A stretch of 64,000 nt of DNA from Limnobacter humi (GCF_024518835.1 NZ_JANIGO010000001.1:682001-746000), one strand, 5' to 3'. Shown: positions 19,054 through 29,265, counted from the first letter of the stretch. Notes: generated by a model not told the origin, from the sequence alone. A program made the numbers and translations.

Positions 19054-22000
19054 AACGCCGGTACTGCCCACCCACTTCAAACAAGGCACGGGTGATTTGC
19101 CCCAGCGAGCACACCCGCACCGCATCCACCAACACGTCAAACACATTGCCACCTTCCATGGCCGTGTGTTGCAAGCGCTTGAGCATGGGCCCTGCAGCAT
19201 CGGCATGGCGTTGCTGGAAGTCGGCCAGGCGTTTCAACTGGCTTTGCTTTTCCTCTTCAGTGGCGCGGGCCAGTTCCAGGGCGTTGAGCGCCTCAACGTC
19301 TTCGTGCGGATTCAAGAAGGTATTCACACCGATGATGGGCAAGGTGCCGTCATGCTTCTGGATTTCATAGTGCATGGACTCTTCCTGGATTTTGCTGCGC
19401 TGGTAGCCGGTTTCCATGGCCCCCAACACGCCACCCCGTTCGCTGATGCGTTCCAGTTCTGACAACACGGCCTCTTCCACCAATTCAGTCAGTTCTTCGA
19501 TGACGAAGGAACCCTGGTTGGGATTTTCGTTTTTCGCCAATCCCCATTCCTTGTTGATGATGAGCTGAATGGCCATGGCACGGCGAACGCTTTCTTCAGT
19601 GGGTGTGGTCACGGCCTCGTCATAGGCATTGGTGTGCAGGCTGTTGCAGTTGTCGTACACGGCAATCAGCGCCTGCAGGGTGGTGCGAATGTCGTTGAAT
19701 GAAATTTCCTGTGCATGCAGGCTGCGACCACTGGTTTGAATGTGGTACTTCAGCTTCTGGCTGCGTTCGCTGGCGCCATAGCGCTCACGCATGGCCACCG
19801 CCCAAATGCGGCGCGCCACGCGGCCCAGCACGGTGTATTCCGGGTCCATGCCGTTGGAAAAGAAGAAGCTCAAGTTGGGCGCAAATTCATCAATCTGCAT
19901 GCCGCGGGCCAAGTAGGCTTCCACGAAGGTGAAACCATTGCTGAGCGTGAAGGCCAACTGGGAAATGGGGTTGGCCCCAGCTTCGGCAATGTGATAACCC
20001 GAGATGGACACCGAATAGAAATTGCGGATTTCATGGTCGATGAAGTACTGCTGAATGTCGCCCATCACCCGCAAGCTGAATTCGGTGGAGAAGATGCAGG
20101 TGTTTTGGCCCTGGTCTTCTTTCAAAATATCGGCCTGAACCGTGCCGCGCACCGCCTTCAGGGTATTGGCCTTGATGTGGGCATATTCGTCGGCAGACGG
20201 CGCACGCTTGTGCTCCGCAGTGAATTTATCCACTTGCTGGTCAATGGCCGTGTTCAGGAACATGGCCAGAATGGTGGGGGCTGGTCCGTTGATGGTCATG
20301 GACACACTGGTGCTGGGTGCGCACAAGTCGAAACCGCTATACAACACCTTCATGTCATCCAGCGTGGCCACGCTCACACCACTGGTGCCCACCTTGCCGT
20401 AGATGTCGGGGCGTAGGTCGGGGTCGAAACCATACAGGGTGACTGAGTCGAATGCGGTGGACAGGCGCTTGGCCTGGCTGGTGGCCGACAGCATTTTGAA
20501 CCGCTTGTTGGTGCGGGCTGGATCACCTTCACCGGCAAACATGCGGGTGGGGTCTTCACCCTCGCGCTTGACCGGAAAAACACCCGCGGTGTAAGGAAAA
20601 TAACCGGGCAGGTTTTCCAGCATCACAAACCGCAACAGGTCCGCCTGACTGGTGAAGCGGGGCAAGCTGACGCGGTTTACTTTCAAGCCGCAGAGGGTGG
20701 TCGCGGTGAGTGGCGCTTGCAACGCCTTGCCGCGCACTTCATAGGTGAGTACATCACCGGCATAGCCCGCTGCAATGGCTTGATACTGCTGCATGGCCTG
20801 CTTGGCCATGGGGCTGAGCTGGTTGCTGGCCGTGGTGACAAGGTCACCGAGCGCGTCCACAGCTTTGTCTTTGTCAGGTTTGGCGGCAATCAACAACTGC
20901 TGTGCGCGCTGCAGGCTTTCCAGGTCAAACAGGGCGGACACATCGCGCGCCACCTGTTTTTTGTAACCGCGAATGGTGGATGCGATATCCGACAAATACC
21001 GCACACGGTCCGATGGCACCAGCGACTTGAGTGTGGTGGAATGCTTGGTGTCGATGTGGTTGAACAGGCCCCGAGCAGGCTTTTCGATGGGTAACAATGC
21101 GCGCAGGGCTTTGTAGAGGGCACTCACACCATCGTCATTAAAACGGCTGGCCAGTGTGCCGTACACCGGCATGGTGTCGGGCATGCTGGTAAAGGCCATG
21201 CGGTTGCGTTGTACCTGTTTGCACACATCACGCAGTGCATCCAGCGCGCCTTTGCGATCAAATTTGTTGACGGCCACCAAATCGGCAAAATCCAGCATGT
21301 CGATTTTTTCGAGTTGGCTGGCCGCGCCATATTCCGGCGTCATCACATACAGGCTGAAATCCACATGCGGCACAATCGCAGCGTCGCCCTGGCCAATGCC
21401 CGGGGTTTCCACCATCACCAAGTCAAAACCAGTGGCACGGCACAACGCGATGATGTCGGGCAGCGTGGCGGGCACTTCTTGGGCAGAGTCTCGTGTGGCC
21501 AGCGAGCGCATGAAAACGCGGGCCTTGGGTGCCTCACCTGTCGTGGTTTGCCAAGGGCCGATGGCATTCATGCGAATGCGATCGCCCAGCAATGCACCAC
21601 CGGTTTTTCGGCGAGACGGGTCGACACACACCACGGCGATGTTCAATTCATCGCCATGGTCCATGCGCAGGCGGCGTATCAGCTCATCGGTCAGGCTGGA
21701 CTTGCCGGCACCGCCTGTGCCCGTGATACCCAACACCGGGGTTTTGGATTGCTTGGCCAAATCTCGCAAGGCAAGCAGAGCAGGCTCACTGAATGAGCCC
21801 CGTTCCAACTGGGTAATGACTTGGGTGAGTGTGGGCCAGCTGCCAGCCAACTTGCACAAGCCCTCTGGCGTAAAAGCCACAGAAGGTGCAGCGCGCTTGG
21901 CCCGGTGCTCGGCGGCCCGGGCAATCATGTCGCCGATCATGCCTTCCAGACCCATTTTTTGACCATCCTGCGGGCTGTAAATGCGGTTCACGCCATACGC

Positions 22001-22360
22001 CTGCAGTTCATCAATTTCAGCTGGAAGAATAACGCCACCGCCACCGCCAAACACCTGAATGTGCCCGGCACCCCGGCGGCGAAGCTCATCCACCGTGTAC
22101 TTGAAAAATTCGTTGTGGCCGCCCTGGTAGGAGCTAACCGCCAGGCCATCGGCGTCTTCGTCGATGGCAGCATCGACCAATTCCTGCACTGAGCGGTTGT
22201 GGCCCAAATGAACCACTTCAGCGCCTTGACTTTGCAGCAGGCGGCGAATCATGTTGATGGCGGCATCGTGGCCGTCGAACAGGCTGGAGCCCGTGACAAA
22301 CCGCAGTGGTGTGGAGGTGTTAGTGCCGGCTTGCGTCACTTCCCCTGAGCTGATTTTCAT
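19046..22360 (-). CDS. icmF: Fused isobutyryl-CoA mutase (B12 domain, G-protein chaperone and mutase)
   Basis: 1104 aa. It interconverts isobutyryl-CoA and n-butyryl-CoA using adenosylcobalamin. Order: B12-binding domain with FDGHDAAIN (His31 is the expected cobalt ligand), a MeaI-like GTPase with P-loop GITGTGGAGKSS (about 211-222), then the mutase barrel and substrate domain. Length and order match IcmF fusions known from Cupriavidus-like bacteria. The ATG has an AGGAGA ribosome site. The linker before the GTPase holds a GGCTCA palindrome encoding GSFSEP. Not to be confused with the T6SS protein also called IcmF. Confidence 0.93.
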   Translation of the reverse strand: MKISSGEVTQAGTNTSTPLRFVTGSSLFDGHDAAINMIRRLLQSQGAEVVHLGHNRSVQELVDAAIDEDADGLAVSSYQGGHNEFFKYTVDELRRRGAGHIQVFGGGGGVILPAEIDELQAYGVNRIYSPQDGQKMGLEGMIGDMIARAAEHRAKRAAPSVAFTPEGLCKLAGSWPTLTQVITQLERGSFSEPALLALRDLAKQSKTPVLGITGTGGAGKSSLTDELIRRLRMDHGDELNIAVVCVDPSRRKTGGALLGDRIRMNAIGPWQTTTGEAPKARVFMRSLATRDSAQEVPATLPDIIALCRATGFDLVMVETPGIGQGDAAIVPHVDFSLYVMTPEYGAASQLEKIDMLDFADLVAVNKFDRKGALDALRDVCKQVQRNRMAFTSMPDTMPVYGTLASRFNDDGVSALYKALRALLPIEKPARGLFNHIDTKHSTTLKSLVPSDRVRYLSDIASTIRGYKKQVARDVSALFDLESLQRAQQLLIAAKPDKDKAVDALGDLVTTASNQLSPMAKQAMQQYQAIAAGYAGDVLTYEVRGKALQAPLTATTLCGLKVNRVSLPRFTSQADLLRFVMLENLPGYFPYTAGVFPVKREGEDPTRMFAGEGDPARTNKRFKMLSATSQAKRLSTAFDSVTLYGFDPDLRPDIYGKVGTSGVSVATLDDMKVLYSGFDLCAPSTSVSMTINGPAPTILAMFLNTAIDQQVDKFTAEHKRAPSADEYAHIKANTLKAVRGTVQADILKEDQGQNTCIFSTEFSLRVMGDIQQYFIDHEIRNFYSVSISGYHIAEAGANPISQLAFTLSNGFTFVEAYLARGMQIDEFAPNLSFFFSNGMDPEYTVLGRVARRIWAVAMRERYGASERSQKLKYHIQTSGRSLHAQEISFNDIRTTLQALIAVYDNCNSLHTNAYDEAVTTPTEESVRRAMAIQLIINKEWGLAKNENPNQGSFVIEELTELVEEAVLSELERISERGGVLGAMETGYQRSKIQEESMHYEIQKHDGTLPIIGVNTFLNPHEDVEALNALELARATEEEKQSQLKRLADFQQRHADAAGPMLKRLQHTAMEGGNVFDVLVDAVRVCSLGQITRALFEVGGQYRRSM
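21783..21799. repeat. Dispersed palindrome, copy 5
   Basis: 6-bp arms. In the icmF linker between B12 and GTPase domains; encodes GSFSEP. Confidence 0.8.
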
Positions 22361-22667
22361 GTGTGTCTCCTGCTTCTGCGCGATTGTTGGTCATCGCTTT
22401 CGTGGGTGTTGAATTCTGTTGTCCGTCCAAGCGGTCCATGGTCCAAGCATAGCAAACCACCAGGCCCAGAAAACTGACAAGAAGGGCGCCCGAGATGATC
22501 CAATAGGACAACGGCACGCCAAACAAGACGGCCTCGGACACCGGGGCAAACAACACAGCACCCAGAATGAGGACAATCCAGACCCCCAAAATGCGCCAGG
22601 TCAACCGTTTAACCGCCTGCCAATACGCGTATTGCTGCGGACTGAGAAGGGGCTCCGGTGCACGCAT
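22320..22667 (-). CDS. Small two-helix membrane protein, DUF4212-like
   Basis: 115 aa with two membrane helices (about 25-45 and 55-80). The pattern YW..VKRLT, VW, FGVPLSYW and YAWTMDRLD recalls DUF4212, the small subunit of a sodium:solute symporter. No large symporter subunit is nearby, so it is either an orphan or a different family with a similar layout. It overlaps the icmF start by 41 bases, an unusually long overlap, yet icmF has its own ribosome site inside it. Confidence 0.6.
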   Translation of the reverse strand: MRAPEPLLSPQQYAYWQAVKRLTWRILGVWIVLILGAVLFAPVSEAVLFGVPLSYWIISGALLVSFLGLVVCYAWTMDRLDGQQNSTPTKAMTNNRAEAGDTHENQLRGSDASRH

Positions 22668-22679
22668 GGTGTAGATGCC

Positions 22680-23297
22680 TTACACAAACCGGGGTTTGAA
22701 GCGATACACGGCCAGGGTACTGCGCAGTGCACCGAGGAAGTCCACAGCCTGCCCGTCCAGAAACAGCCGTTTGCCCAGTACGGTAAAGCCAATTTGCGCC
22801 ACCAGCGCTTCAAAGTCTTTGACGGTGCACAGGTGGATGTTGGGGGTGTCGTACCACTGGTACGGCATTTGTTTGGACACAGGCATGCGACCCAAGGCAA
22901 TGGACCACACATGAAACCAGTGACCAAAATTGGGAAAAGACACAATGCCCTCACGACCCACCCGGCCAATTTCCTTCAAAATAATTTCGGTGTTCCGCAT
23001 GGCCTGCAGGGTTTGAGAGAGGATGACCACATCGAAGGTCTGGTCATCGAACATCGCCAAACCAGCCTCGAGGTCCTGCTGAATCACATTGACCCCGTTC
23101 TGAATGGACTGCTGCACCTTCAGATCATCAATTTCCACACCATAACCGGTCACGTTCCGGGTGTGTTTCAAGCGGGCCAGAAAAGAACCATCGCCGCAAC
23201 CAAGGTCGAGCACGCGTGCGCCCTCGGGAACCCAGGACTCAATGAGATCAAGGTCGGCCCGAGGCACCACAATGGGCAAGCTTTGAGTGCCTTTCAT
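22680..23297 (-). CDS. metW: Methionine biosynthesis protein MetW
   Basis: 205 aa SAM-methyltransferase-like protein with [18 protein letters not shown] as the SAM-binding loop. MetW is found next to MetX in proteobacteria and supports homoserine acylation. Its start overlaps the metX stop by 4 bases, so the pair is translationally coupled. The catalytic role of MetW is known from the family, not visible here. Confidence 0.92.
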   Translation of the reverse strand: MKGTQSLPIVVPRADLDLIESWVPEGARVLDLGCGDGSFLARLKHTRNVTGYGVEIDDLKVQQSIQNGVNVIQQDLEAGLAMFDDQTFDVVILSQTLQAMRNTEIILKEIGRVGREGIVSFPNFGHWFHVWSIALGRMPVSKQMPYQWYDTPNIHLCTVKDFEALVAQIGFTVLGKRLFLDGQAVDFLGALRSTLAVYRFKPRFV

Positions 23298-24430
23298 GAC
23301 AGCTCCTTGGCAATGCGCTCGAAATACCGGCGCACCACCGTGTGGTAACGCTCGTCGGTCAACAGAAACGCGTCATGCCCGTGGGGCGCGTCAATTTCGG
23401 CATAGCTGACGTCCCGGTGGTTGGCCATCAGGGCCTCCACAATTTCACGGGTGCGTTCGGGCGCAAAACGCCAGTCGGTGGTGAAACTCACCAACAGGAA
23501 GCGAGCTTTGGCTGCCTCCAGGGCCTTGGCCAGGTCACCCCCTGTGTGGCGCGCCGGGTCAAAATAATCCAAGGCTTTGGTGATCAGCAAATAGGTGTTG
23601 GCATCAAAGTAATCCGCAAATTTGTCGCCCTGGTAGCGCAGGTAACTTTCTACCTGGAAATCCACATCCAGACCGTAGTTGTAATCGCCATTGCGCAGGT
23701 TTCGGCCAAACTTTTCGGACATGTCGTCGCCCGACAGGTAGGTGATGTGGCCAATCATGCGGGCCAAGCGCAGGCCCCGCTTGGGCACCACCCCATGTTC
23801 GTAATAATTGCCGCCGTGGAAATCGGGGTCGGACACAATGGCCTGGCGGGCCACCTCATTGAACGCGATGTTTTGTGCACTCAGCTTGGGGGTGGACGCA
23901 ATCACCATGCAATGGGCCACGCGGTCCGGGTAACTCAGGCTCCATTGCAGCGCCTGCATGCCCCCCAAGCTGCCCCCCATCACCGCCGCAAAGCGCTGAA
24001 TGCCCATGCGGTCGGCCAAGCGGGCTTGGGCATTCACCCAGTCTTGAACGGTGACAAACGGAAATGCAGCGCCATAGGGTTTGCCAGTGGCCGGGTTGAC
24101 TGAACTGGGGCCAGTGGACCCGAAGCAAGAGCCCAGGTTATTCACGCCAATCACGAAAAAGCGGTTGGTATCCAGGGGCTTGCCGGGGCCAATCATGTTG
24201 TCCCACCAACCAGTGCTTTTGTCTTCGCCCTCGTACAAGCCCGCCACATGGTGGGATGCATTCAGCGCATGGCAAATCAATACCGCATTGGATTTGTCTG
24301 CATTCAAGGTGCCATAGGTTTCTACCATCAAGCTGTATTGCTGGATGGTTTTGCCGCATTCAAGCAAGAGCGGCTCATCAAAGTGAAATTCGGTGGGGGT
24401 GACATACCCCACGGATTGTGGATCAGGCAC
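23294..24430 (-). CDS. metX: Homoserine O-acyltransferase MetX
   Basis: 378 aa alpha/beta-hydrolase acyltransferase, first step of methionine synthesis from homoserine. The nucleophile elbow is [10 protein letters not shown]; the catalytic histidine is in [11 protein letters not shown]. Many betaproteobacterial MetX enzymes that pair with MetW use succinyl-CoA rather than acetyl-CoA, so the donor should not be assumed. The start is a GTG without a clear ribosome site. A TATACT-like -10 lies on the minus strand at 24484-24479, but no good -35 was seen. Confidence 0.93.
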   Translation of the reverse strand: MPDPQSVGYVTPTEFHFDEPLLLECGKTIQQYSLMVETYGTLNADKSNAVLICHALNASHHVAGLYEGEDKSTGWWDNMIGPGKPLDTNRFFVIGVNNLGSCFGSTGPSSVNPATGKPYGAAFPFVTVQDWVNAQARLADRMGIQRFAAVMGGSLGGMQALQWSLSYPDRVAHCMVIASTPKLSAQNIAFNEVARQAIVSDPDFHGGNYYEHGVVPKRGLRLARMIGHITYLSGDDMSEKFGRNLRNGDYNYGLDVDFQVESYLRYQGDKFADYFDANTYLLITKALDYFDPARHTGGDLAKALEAAKARFLLVSFTTDWRFAPERTREIVEALMANHRDVSYAEIDAPHGHDAFLLTDERYHTVVRRYFERIAKELS

Positions 24431-24518
24431 GGTGAATCGAACTAAAAACAGGTGGGCAACGGCGGTTGCAAGCCTTTGAGTATAAATCGCTTATTGAAAA
24501 TTTTTGCCGGGTTGGGCG

Positions 24519-26267
24519 TCACTCTTCATGCAGATGGCGCATCAATGCGTCAATTTTATCAATCTCGAAGCCGCGGGCCATTCGCTTGACCAATTTCTGA
24601 GTGGCCTCAAAATCCGTTTTTAAGAGCAGCTCCTTCACATCCAGCAACTGGGAGGGGTGCATGGAATACTGCGTCAACCCCATGCCCAAGAGCAGGCGTG
24701 TTAGACGGATATCACCCGCCATTTCCCCGCACACACTGACCTCGGCACCCGCCTTTTCTGCGCTCTGAATGACCTCATACACCAAGCGCAAAACAGCCGG
24801 ATGCAGCGGGTCGTACAGGTGCGCCACCTGATTATCAACACGGTCAACCGCCAGGGTGTACTGGATGAGGTCGTTGGTGCCGATCGACACGTAATCCAGG
24901 TATTTCAAAAACTGAGGAACGCTCAGCGCCGCCGCTGGCACTTCGATCATCCCACCAATCGGCACAGCCTGGTTGGCCTGAATGCGCCGCTCGGCCAACT
25001 GCTCACGGGCCAGATCGATGTAGGCCAGCGCCTGCTTGGTTTCCCGAATATTGGTCAGCATGGGCAGCAAAATTTTGACAGGTCCATACTTGGCAGCCCG
25101 CAGCACGGCACGAATTTGCGTGAGAAAAATAGCGGGTTCAGCCAAGCTGAAACGGATGGAACGCAAGCCCAGGGCCGTGGAGCTGGAGGTGGGTGGCGCC
25201 CCGCTACCGCCTTCCAACTGCAGGGTTTTGTCCGCGCCCAAATCCAGGGTTCGCACCGTCACCGGGCGCCCTTTCATGGCCTTGATTACTTTGCGATAGG
25301 CTTCAAATTGCTCGTCTTCAGATGGCCAGTCTTTCCGGTTCATGAACAGAAACTCGGAACGGAAAAGCCCGACACCGTCAGCATTGGATTCAACCACCCG
25401 CTCAACATCATTGGGCAGTTCAATGTTGGCCATGAGGTGAATGCGACGGCCACACTGGGTTTTGGCCTCGGTGGTGATGAGGCGTTTGAGACGTTGGCGG
25501 GACAATGCCAGAATGGCTTGCTTGCGTTGGTACTCGTCGATCACGGCTTGGGCCGGATCCAGAAACACCGCACCCACTTTGCCATCCACAACGACCAAGT
25601 CACCGTTGTGGACAAATTCAAGCGCACGAGGCACCCCAACCACCGCTGGAATTCCCAAACTACGCGCCACGATGGCGGTGTGGGACGTTGCGCCGCCCAA
25701 CTCGGTGACAAATGCACCCACGCGCCGCCCTTTCAACTGAACCATGTCCGCCGGGGAAATGTCATGGGCCACAATCAGCCAGGGGTCCTCATTTTCGCCT
25801 TCAGGCGGCAGCGGCAGGGATGTGGCATGACCGCGCAGGGCTTTCAATACCCGCTCCACCACCTGCCGCACGTCGGCATTGCGTTCCCGAAAGTAGTCGT
25901 CCTCAATGGCGGCGAACTGCGCCAACAACACGTCCATTTGCTCAACCAGCGCCCACTCGGCATTGATCAGCTTGCTGGCAATCAACTCCTTGGGAACTTC
26001 AGACAGGATCGGATCCTGCAGGATCAAGCTGTGAAGATTGAGCAGCGCATCGAATTCTGCCGGGGAATCCGCGCCAATCTGCGCGCGAATATCGGTGAGT
26101 TCCACCATCACACGCTTGACGGCAAGCTCAAATCGCTTTTTCTCGAACCGCACCGACTTTTTGTCGATGCGGTTGCGGGGAATATCGCGCATGGCCGTGT
26201 CCCACACCAGGGCTCGGCTCACCGCAATTCCGCGTGACACTGCAATGCCATGCAAGGCCAGGGTCAT
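24519..26267 (-). CDS. ptsI: PTS Enzyme I (phosphoenolpyruvate-protein phosphotransferase)
   Basis: 582 aa. It takes phosphate from PEP and passes it to HPr. The phosphorylated histidine is in GGATSHTAIVARS; the PEP-binding barrel shows GLFRSEFLFM, the IEVPAA segment and CGEMAGD. Usual Enzyme I length. GGAGCAGAC precedes the ATG. No sugar-specific EIIB or EIIC gene is present in the operon, so it probably serves a regulatory PTS. Confidence 0.96.
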   Translation of the reverse strand: MTLALHGIAVSRGIAVSRALVWDTAMRDIPRNRIDKKSVRFEKKRFELAVKRVMVELTDIRAQIGADSPAEFDALLNLHSLILQDPILSEVPKELIASKLINAEWALVEQMDVLLAQFAAIEDDYFRERNADVRQVVERVLKALRGHATSLPLPPEGENEDPWLIVAHDISPADMVQLKGRRVGAFVTELGGATSHTAIVARSLGIPAVVGVPRALEFVHNGDLVVVDGKVGAVFLDPAQAVIDEYQRKQAILALSRQRLKRLITTEAKTQCGRRIHLMANIELPNDVERVVESNADGVGLFRSEFLFMNRKDWPSEDEQFEAYRKVIKAMKGRPVTVRTLDLGADKTLQLEGGSGAPPTSSSTALGLRSIRFSLAEPAIFLTQIRAVLRAAKYGPVKILLPMLTNIRETKQALAYIDLAREQLAERRIQANQAVPIGGMIEVPAAALSVPQFLKYLDYVSIGTNDLIQYTLAVDRVDNQVAHLYDPLHPAVLRLVYEVIQSAEKAGAEVSVCGEMAGDIRLTRLLLGMGLTQYSMHPSQLLDVKELLLKTDFEATQKLVKRMARGFEIDKIDALMRHLHEE

Positions 26268-26320
26268 GTCTGCTCCATCTTCTGAGAGGCGAGCCTGAAG
26301 GGTCGCCTTCTAATTGTTGT

Positions 26321-26590
26321 TTACTCGCCTTCGCCAAACTTGTCGTTGATAAGGGCCACCAAAGCGGAGATTGCATCGGCCTCATCATTGCCCTCGGCCT
26401 CCAGCACCACATCGTGGCCCTTGCCAGCTGCCAACATCATGACGCCCATGATGCTTTTTGCGTTGACACGCCGCCCAGCCTTTGAGATCCACACGTCCGA
26501 CTGAAAACGGCTGGCAGTTTGCGTCAACTTGACAGAGGCCCGGGCATGCAGGCCCAACTTATTGCTGATGGTGATCTCTTGCTGAATCAT
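26321..26590 (-). CDS. ptsH: PTS phosphocarrier protein HPr
   Basis: 89 aa. His15 in KLGLHARAS is the phosphorylation site, with Arg17 next to it. Ser46 in NAKSIMGVMML is the site used by HPr kinase/phosphorylase in bacteria that have it; hprK is not in this window. The start lies 32 bases inside the end of the EIIA gene. A 6-bp inverted repeat lies between ptsH and ptsI (26287-26308), without a T-run. Confidence 0.96.
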   Translation of the reverse strand: MIQQEITISNKLGLHARASVKLTQTASRFQSDVWISKAGRRVNAKSIMGVMMLAAGKGHDVVLEAEGNDEADAISALVALINDKFGEGE

Positions 26591-27020
26591 GGTGCGGTGC
26601 AGGGTTATTGGTTTGTCGTTGCGGTGTGGTTGGGCCGGTGCTCACAATCCCATTGCGCCCCCCCATCACCAGTTTCTCAGCCACGTCGTGAATCGGCAAG
26701 CTGCGGTAGCTCAGGGCTCGGATCAACATGGGTACACTGCAGCCAGCGACCAACACCGATGGAAAACCCAACCCGTCGCTGGCCTTAACCGCAGCATTGG
26801 ACGGTGTTGCGCCAAAAAGGTCCGTGAGAAACACCACCCCATCACCTTCCTGGACATCCTTGGCAGCCTGCTGAATTCGGAGAACCGTGTACTCCAGTGC
26901 ATCGTCAGCACCCACATCCACCACGGCAATGCCAGTGGGTACTTGACCCAGAATGTGGTTCATGACATCCACCGTGGCCTGCCCCAGCGGTGCATGGCCC
27001 ACCAAAACAAGGCCTAACAT
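26559..27020 (-). CDS. PTS EIIA component, mannose family
   Basis: 153 aa. N-terminal GLVLVGHAPLG places the phosphorylated His at position 9. The fold matches EIIA of the mannose family. It lacks EIIB/IIC/IID partners here and sits between gshB and ptsH, the usual betaproteobacterial arrangement, so a regulatory role is likely. The last ~25 residues are a polar, His/Gln-rich tail that overlaps ptsH. AGGTGG precedes the ATG; the start overlaps the gshB stop by 7 bases. Confidence 0.9.
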   Translation of the reverse strand: MLGLVLVGHAPLGQATVDVMNHILGQVPTGIAVVDVGADDALEYTVLRIQQAAKDVQEGDGVVFLTDLFGATPSNAAVKASDGLGFPSVLVAGCSVPMLIRALSYRSLPIHDVAEKLVMGGRNGIVSTGPTTPQRQTNNPAPHHDSARDHHQQ

Positions 27021-27979
27021 GGGGCCACCTCAAGCTTTCGCTCAATGGCTTGCACGAACATCTCGGCGACATTAAACCCGGTTTGATCCATGATTTCCCG
27101 GAAACAGGTCGGACTGGTGACATTGACTTCGGTCAGGTTCCGGCCAATGACGTCCAAACCGACCAACAACAAGCCGCGGTCTTTCAGAATGGGCCCCAGT
27201 GTCTCGGCAATCTGGCGATCTGTGTCCGACAGTGGCTGGGCTCGGCCTGTGCCGCCTGCAGCCAGGTTGCCACGGTGCTCTCCTTCTTTCGGCAGGCGTG
27301 CCAGGCAATACGGCACCGGCTCACCATCAATCAGCAACACCCGTTTGTCGCCATCCACAATCTCGGGAATATAGCGTTGAATCATCGCGGTTTTGCGGCC
27401 ATGCTCGGTGAGTGTCTCTAATATCACACCGGTATTGGGGTCTCCCTTGGTCATTCGGAAAATAGAGGAACCTCCCATGCCATCCAGCGGCTTGGCAATC
27501 GCATCGGGGTGCTCTTCCAAAAAGCCGCGCAGCTGGTCAGCATTGCGAGAGACCAGGGTGGGCACCACAAACTGTGAAAATTGCGCAATCGTGAACTTCT
27601 CGTTGTGGTCCCGAATGGCCGACGGTTTGTTAAAGACTCGCGCACCTTCACGCTCGGCCTGTTCCAACAACCAGGTGGATGTCACAAATTCGGCATCAAA
27701 TGGCGGATCTTTGCGCATCACCACTGCGGTCAGTTCCTTCAAGGCCACCGTGCTGGTGCTCTGAACGGTGTACCACGGTTTCTGACTGCGATCCATGGCG
27801 ATCCAGCTTACCGTGGCCCGTACACATTCGCCGTGCTTCCACCACAGGGCACCATCTTCAATAACACCGATGCGCCAGCCCCTGGCCTGCGCTGCCTCCA
27901 TCATGGCGATGGATGAGTCTTTCTTGGGATTGAGCGAGGTCAGTGGGTCGATGACACAGACGAAAGTTTTCAGGCTCAT
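27014..27979 (-). CDS. gshB: Glutathione synthetase
   Basis: 321 aa ATP-grasp enzyme that joins gamma-glutamylcysteine and glycine. Seen: VCVIDPLTSLNPKKDSSIAM at the N-terminus, the lysine and glycine loop KPLDGMGGSSIFR, and the C-terminal metal site LTEVNVTSPT. Length is typical. Its ATG overlaps the gshA stop in an ATGA, so the two enzymes of glutathione synthesis are coupled. Confidence 0.96.
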   Translation of the reverse strand: MSLKTFVCVIDPLTSLNPKKDSSIAMMEAAQARGWRIGVIEDGALWWKHGECVRATVSWIAMDRSQKPWYTVQSTSTVALKELTAVVMRKDPPFDAEFVTSTWLLEQAEREGARVFNKPSAIRDHNEKFTIAQFSQFVVPTLVSRNADQLRGFLEEHPDAIAKPLDGMGGSSIFRMTKGDPNTGVILETLTEHGRKTAMIQRYIPEIVDGDKRVLLIDGEPVPYCLARLPKEGEHRGNLAAGGTGRAQPLSDTDRQIAETLGPILKDRGLLLVGLDVIGRNLTEVNVTSPTCFREIMDQTGFNVAEMFVQAIERKLEVAPC

Positions 27980-29265
27980 GCGATGAGCTCCGTGGGGATG
28001 GTGGCCTCAATTTCCTGGGAGGCAGCCAGCGCAGCCAGGCGGCCAATCACACCATAAGCATAGAAGCGGTTGACTGCTGCATCGGGACGATCTGCACAAT
28101 CGGGGGTGTTGCAAGGGGATTCAAACGCCAAGGGTACGAAGTGCATGCCGGGTGCGTTCAAGTTTTCATCGCGGCCACGTCCGGTGTGAACGCGGTAAAA
28201 ACCACCCACGACGTATTTGTCGATCATGTATACCACGGGTTCTGCAACCGCCTCATCAATATTTTCGAAGGTGTGGACACCCTCTTGGATCAAGACATCG
28301 GACACTTCCAAACCTTCTTTCACCACCGACATTTTGTTGCGCTGTTTGCGATTCAGCCCCACCACTTCGGCCGCATCTTTGACGGTCATGATGCCCATGC
28401 CATAGGTGCCTGCATCGGCTTTCACCACCACATAAGGCTGCTCGGCAATGCCATATTCAGCGTATTTAATGCGGGTCTTGGCTAGAATCTCGTTGACCGC
28501 CTCGGCCAGCGACTCTTCTCCAACGCGTTCATGAAAATTCAACTGACCGCGCTGTGTGAAATACGGATTGATCAACCAGGGATCGATTTCGAGCATTTCA
28601 GCAAAGGAATCCACCACATGGTTGTAGCACTGGAAATGGGTGCTTTTCCGGCGCGTGGCCCAGCCAGCATGCACAGGTGGGACCACAATTTGACCATTGA
28701 GGCCCTGCAACACCGGCGGCACACCAGCCGACAGGTCATTGTTGAGAAGCACGGCACAGGGCTCCATCCCATCCACACCCACGCGATTGCCTTTGCGTTG
28801 CAGGGGCTCAATCAACAAGCTCTGCCCGTCGGGCAGATCGAATCGGGTGGGCTCGGTGATGTCCTCAGACACCGACCCCAGGCGAATGTCCAACCCGGTT
28901 TGTTTCAAAATGGCAGCCAGGCGCGCCACGTTGGTGAGATAAAACGTGTTTCGGGTATGGCGCTCTGGCACCAGCACCATGCTTCTGGCCTCCGGGCAGA
29001 TGCGCTCAATGGCGCTCAGCGCTGCCTGAATGGCCAAGGGCATCATTTCCGGGGCGAGGTTGTTGAAGCCACCCGGGAACAGGTTGGTATCAACCGGGGC
29101 AAGCTTGAAGCCCGAATTGCGCACATCCACCGAACTGTAGAAAGGGGGGGTGTTGTCATTCCAGGCCATGCGGAACCACCGTTCGATTTCGGTGGTTTTG
29201 TCCAGAAAGCGTTTTTCGAGGTCCTGCAAAGGACCGCTGAGCGCGGTGACCAGGTGGGGAACCAT
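27976..29265 (-). CDS. gshA: Glutamate-cysteine ligase
   Basis: About 429 aa from the ATG at 29265. First step of glutathione synthesis. The protein belongs to the betaproteobacterial type found with gshB, with VDTNLFPGGFNN near the start and KADAGTYGMGIM in the ATP-grasp-like part. The frame extends 22 codons upstream, but GGAAAGACA directly before 29265 and the remembered family start MVPHL favour the shorter form. First gene of the gsh-pts operon. Confidence 0.93.
   Translation of the reverse strand: MVPHLVTALSGPLQDLEKRFLDKTTEIERWFRMAWNDNTPPFYSSVDVRNSGFKLAPVDTNLFPGGFNNLAPEMMPLAIQAALSAIERICPEARSMVLVPERHTRNTFYLTNVARLAAILKQTGLDIRLGSVSEDITEPTRFDLPDGQSLLIEPLQRKGNRVGVDGMEPCAVLLNNDLSAGVPPVLQGLNGQIVVPPVHAGWATRRKSTHFQCYNHVVDSFAEMLEIDPWLINPYFTQRGQLNFHERVGEESLAEAVNEILAKTRIKYAEYGIAEQPYVVVKADAGTYGMGIMTVKDAAEVVGLNRKQRNKMSVVKEGLEVSDVLIQEGVHTFENIDEAVAEPVVYMIDKYVVGGFYRVHTGRGRDENLNAPGMHFVPLAFESPCNTPDCADRPDAAVNRFYAYGVIGRLAALAASQEIEATIPTELIA

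Noticed and set aside
24801-26237. 478-codon open frame on the plus strand opposite ptsI
   Set aside because: Composition is His/Gln/Arg-rich and shows no motif; ptsI on the other strand is full length with all active-site residues. It is an antisense shadow.
26287-26308. AGGCGA/TCGCCT inverted repeat between ptsH and ptsI
   Set aside because: 6-bp stem without a T-run; not enough for a terminator or attenuator call.
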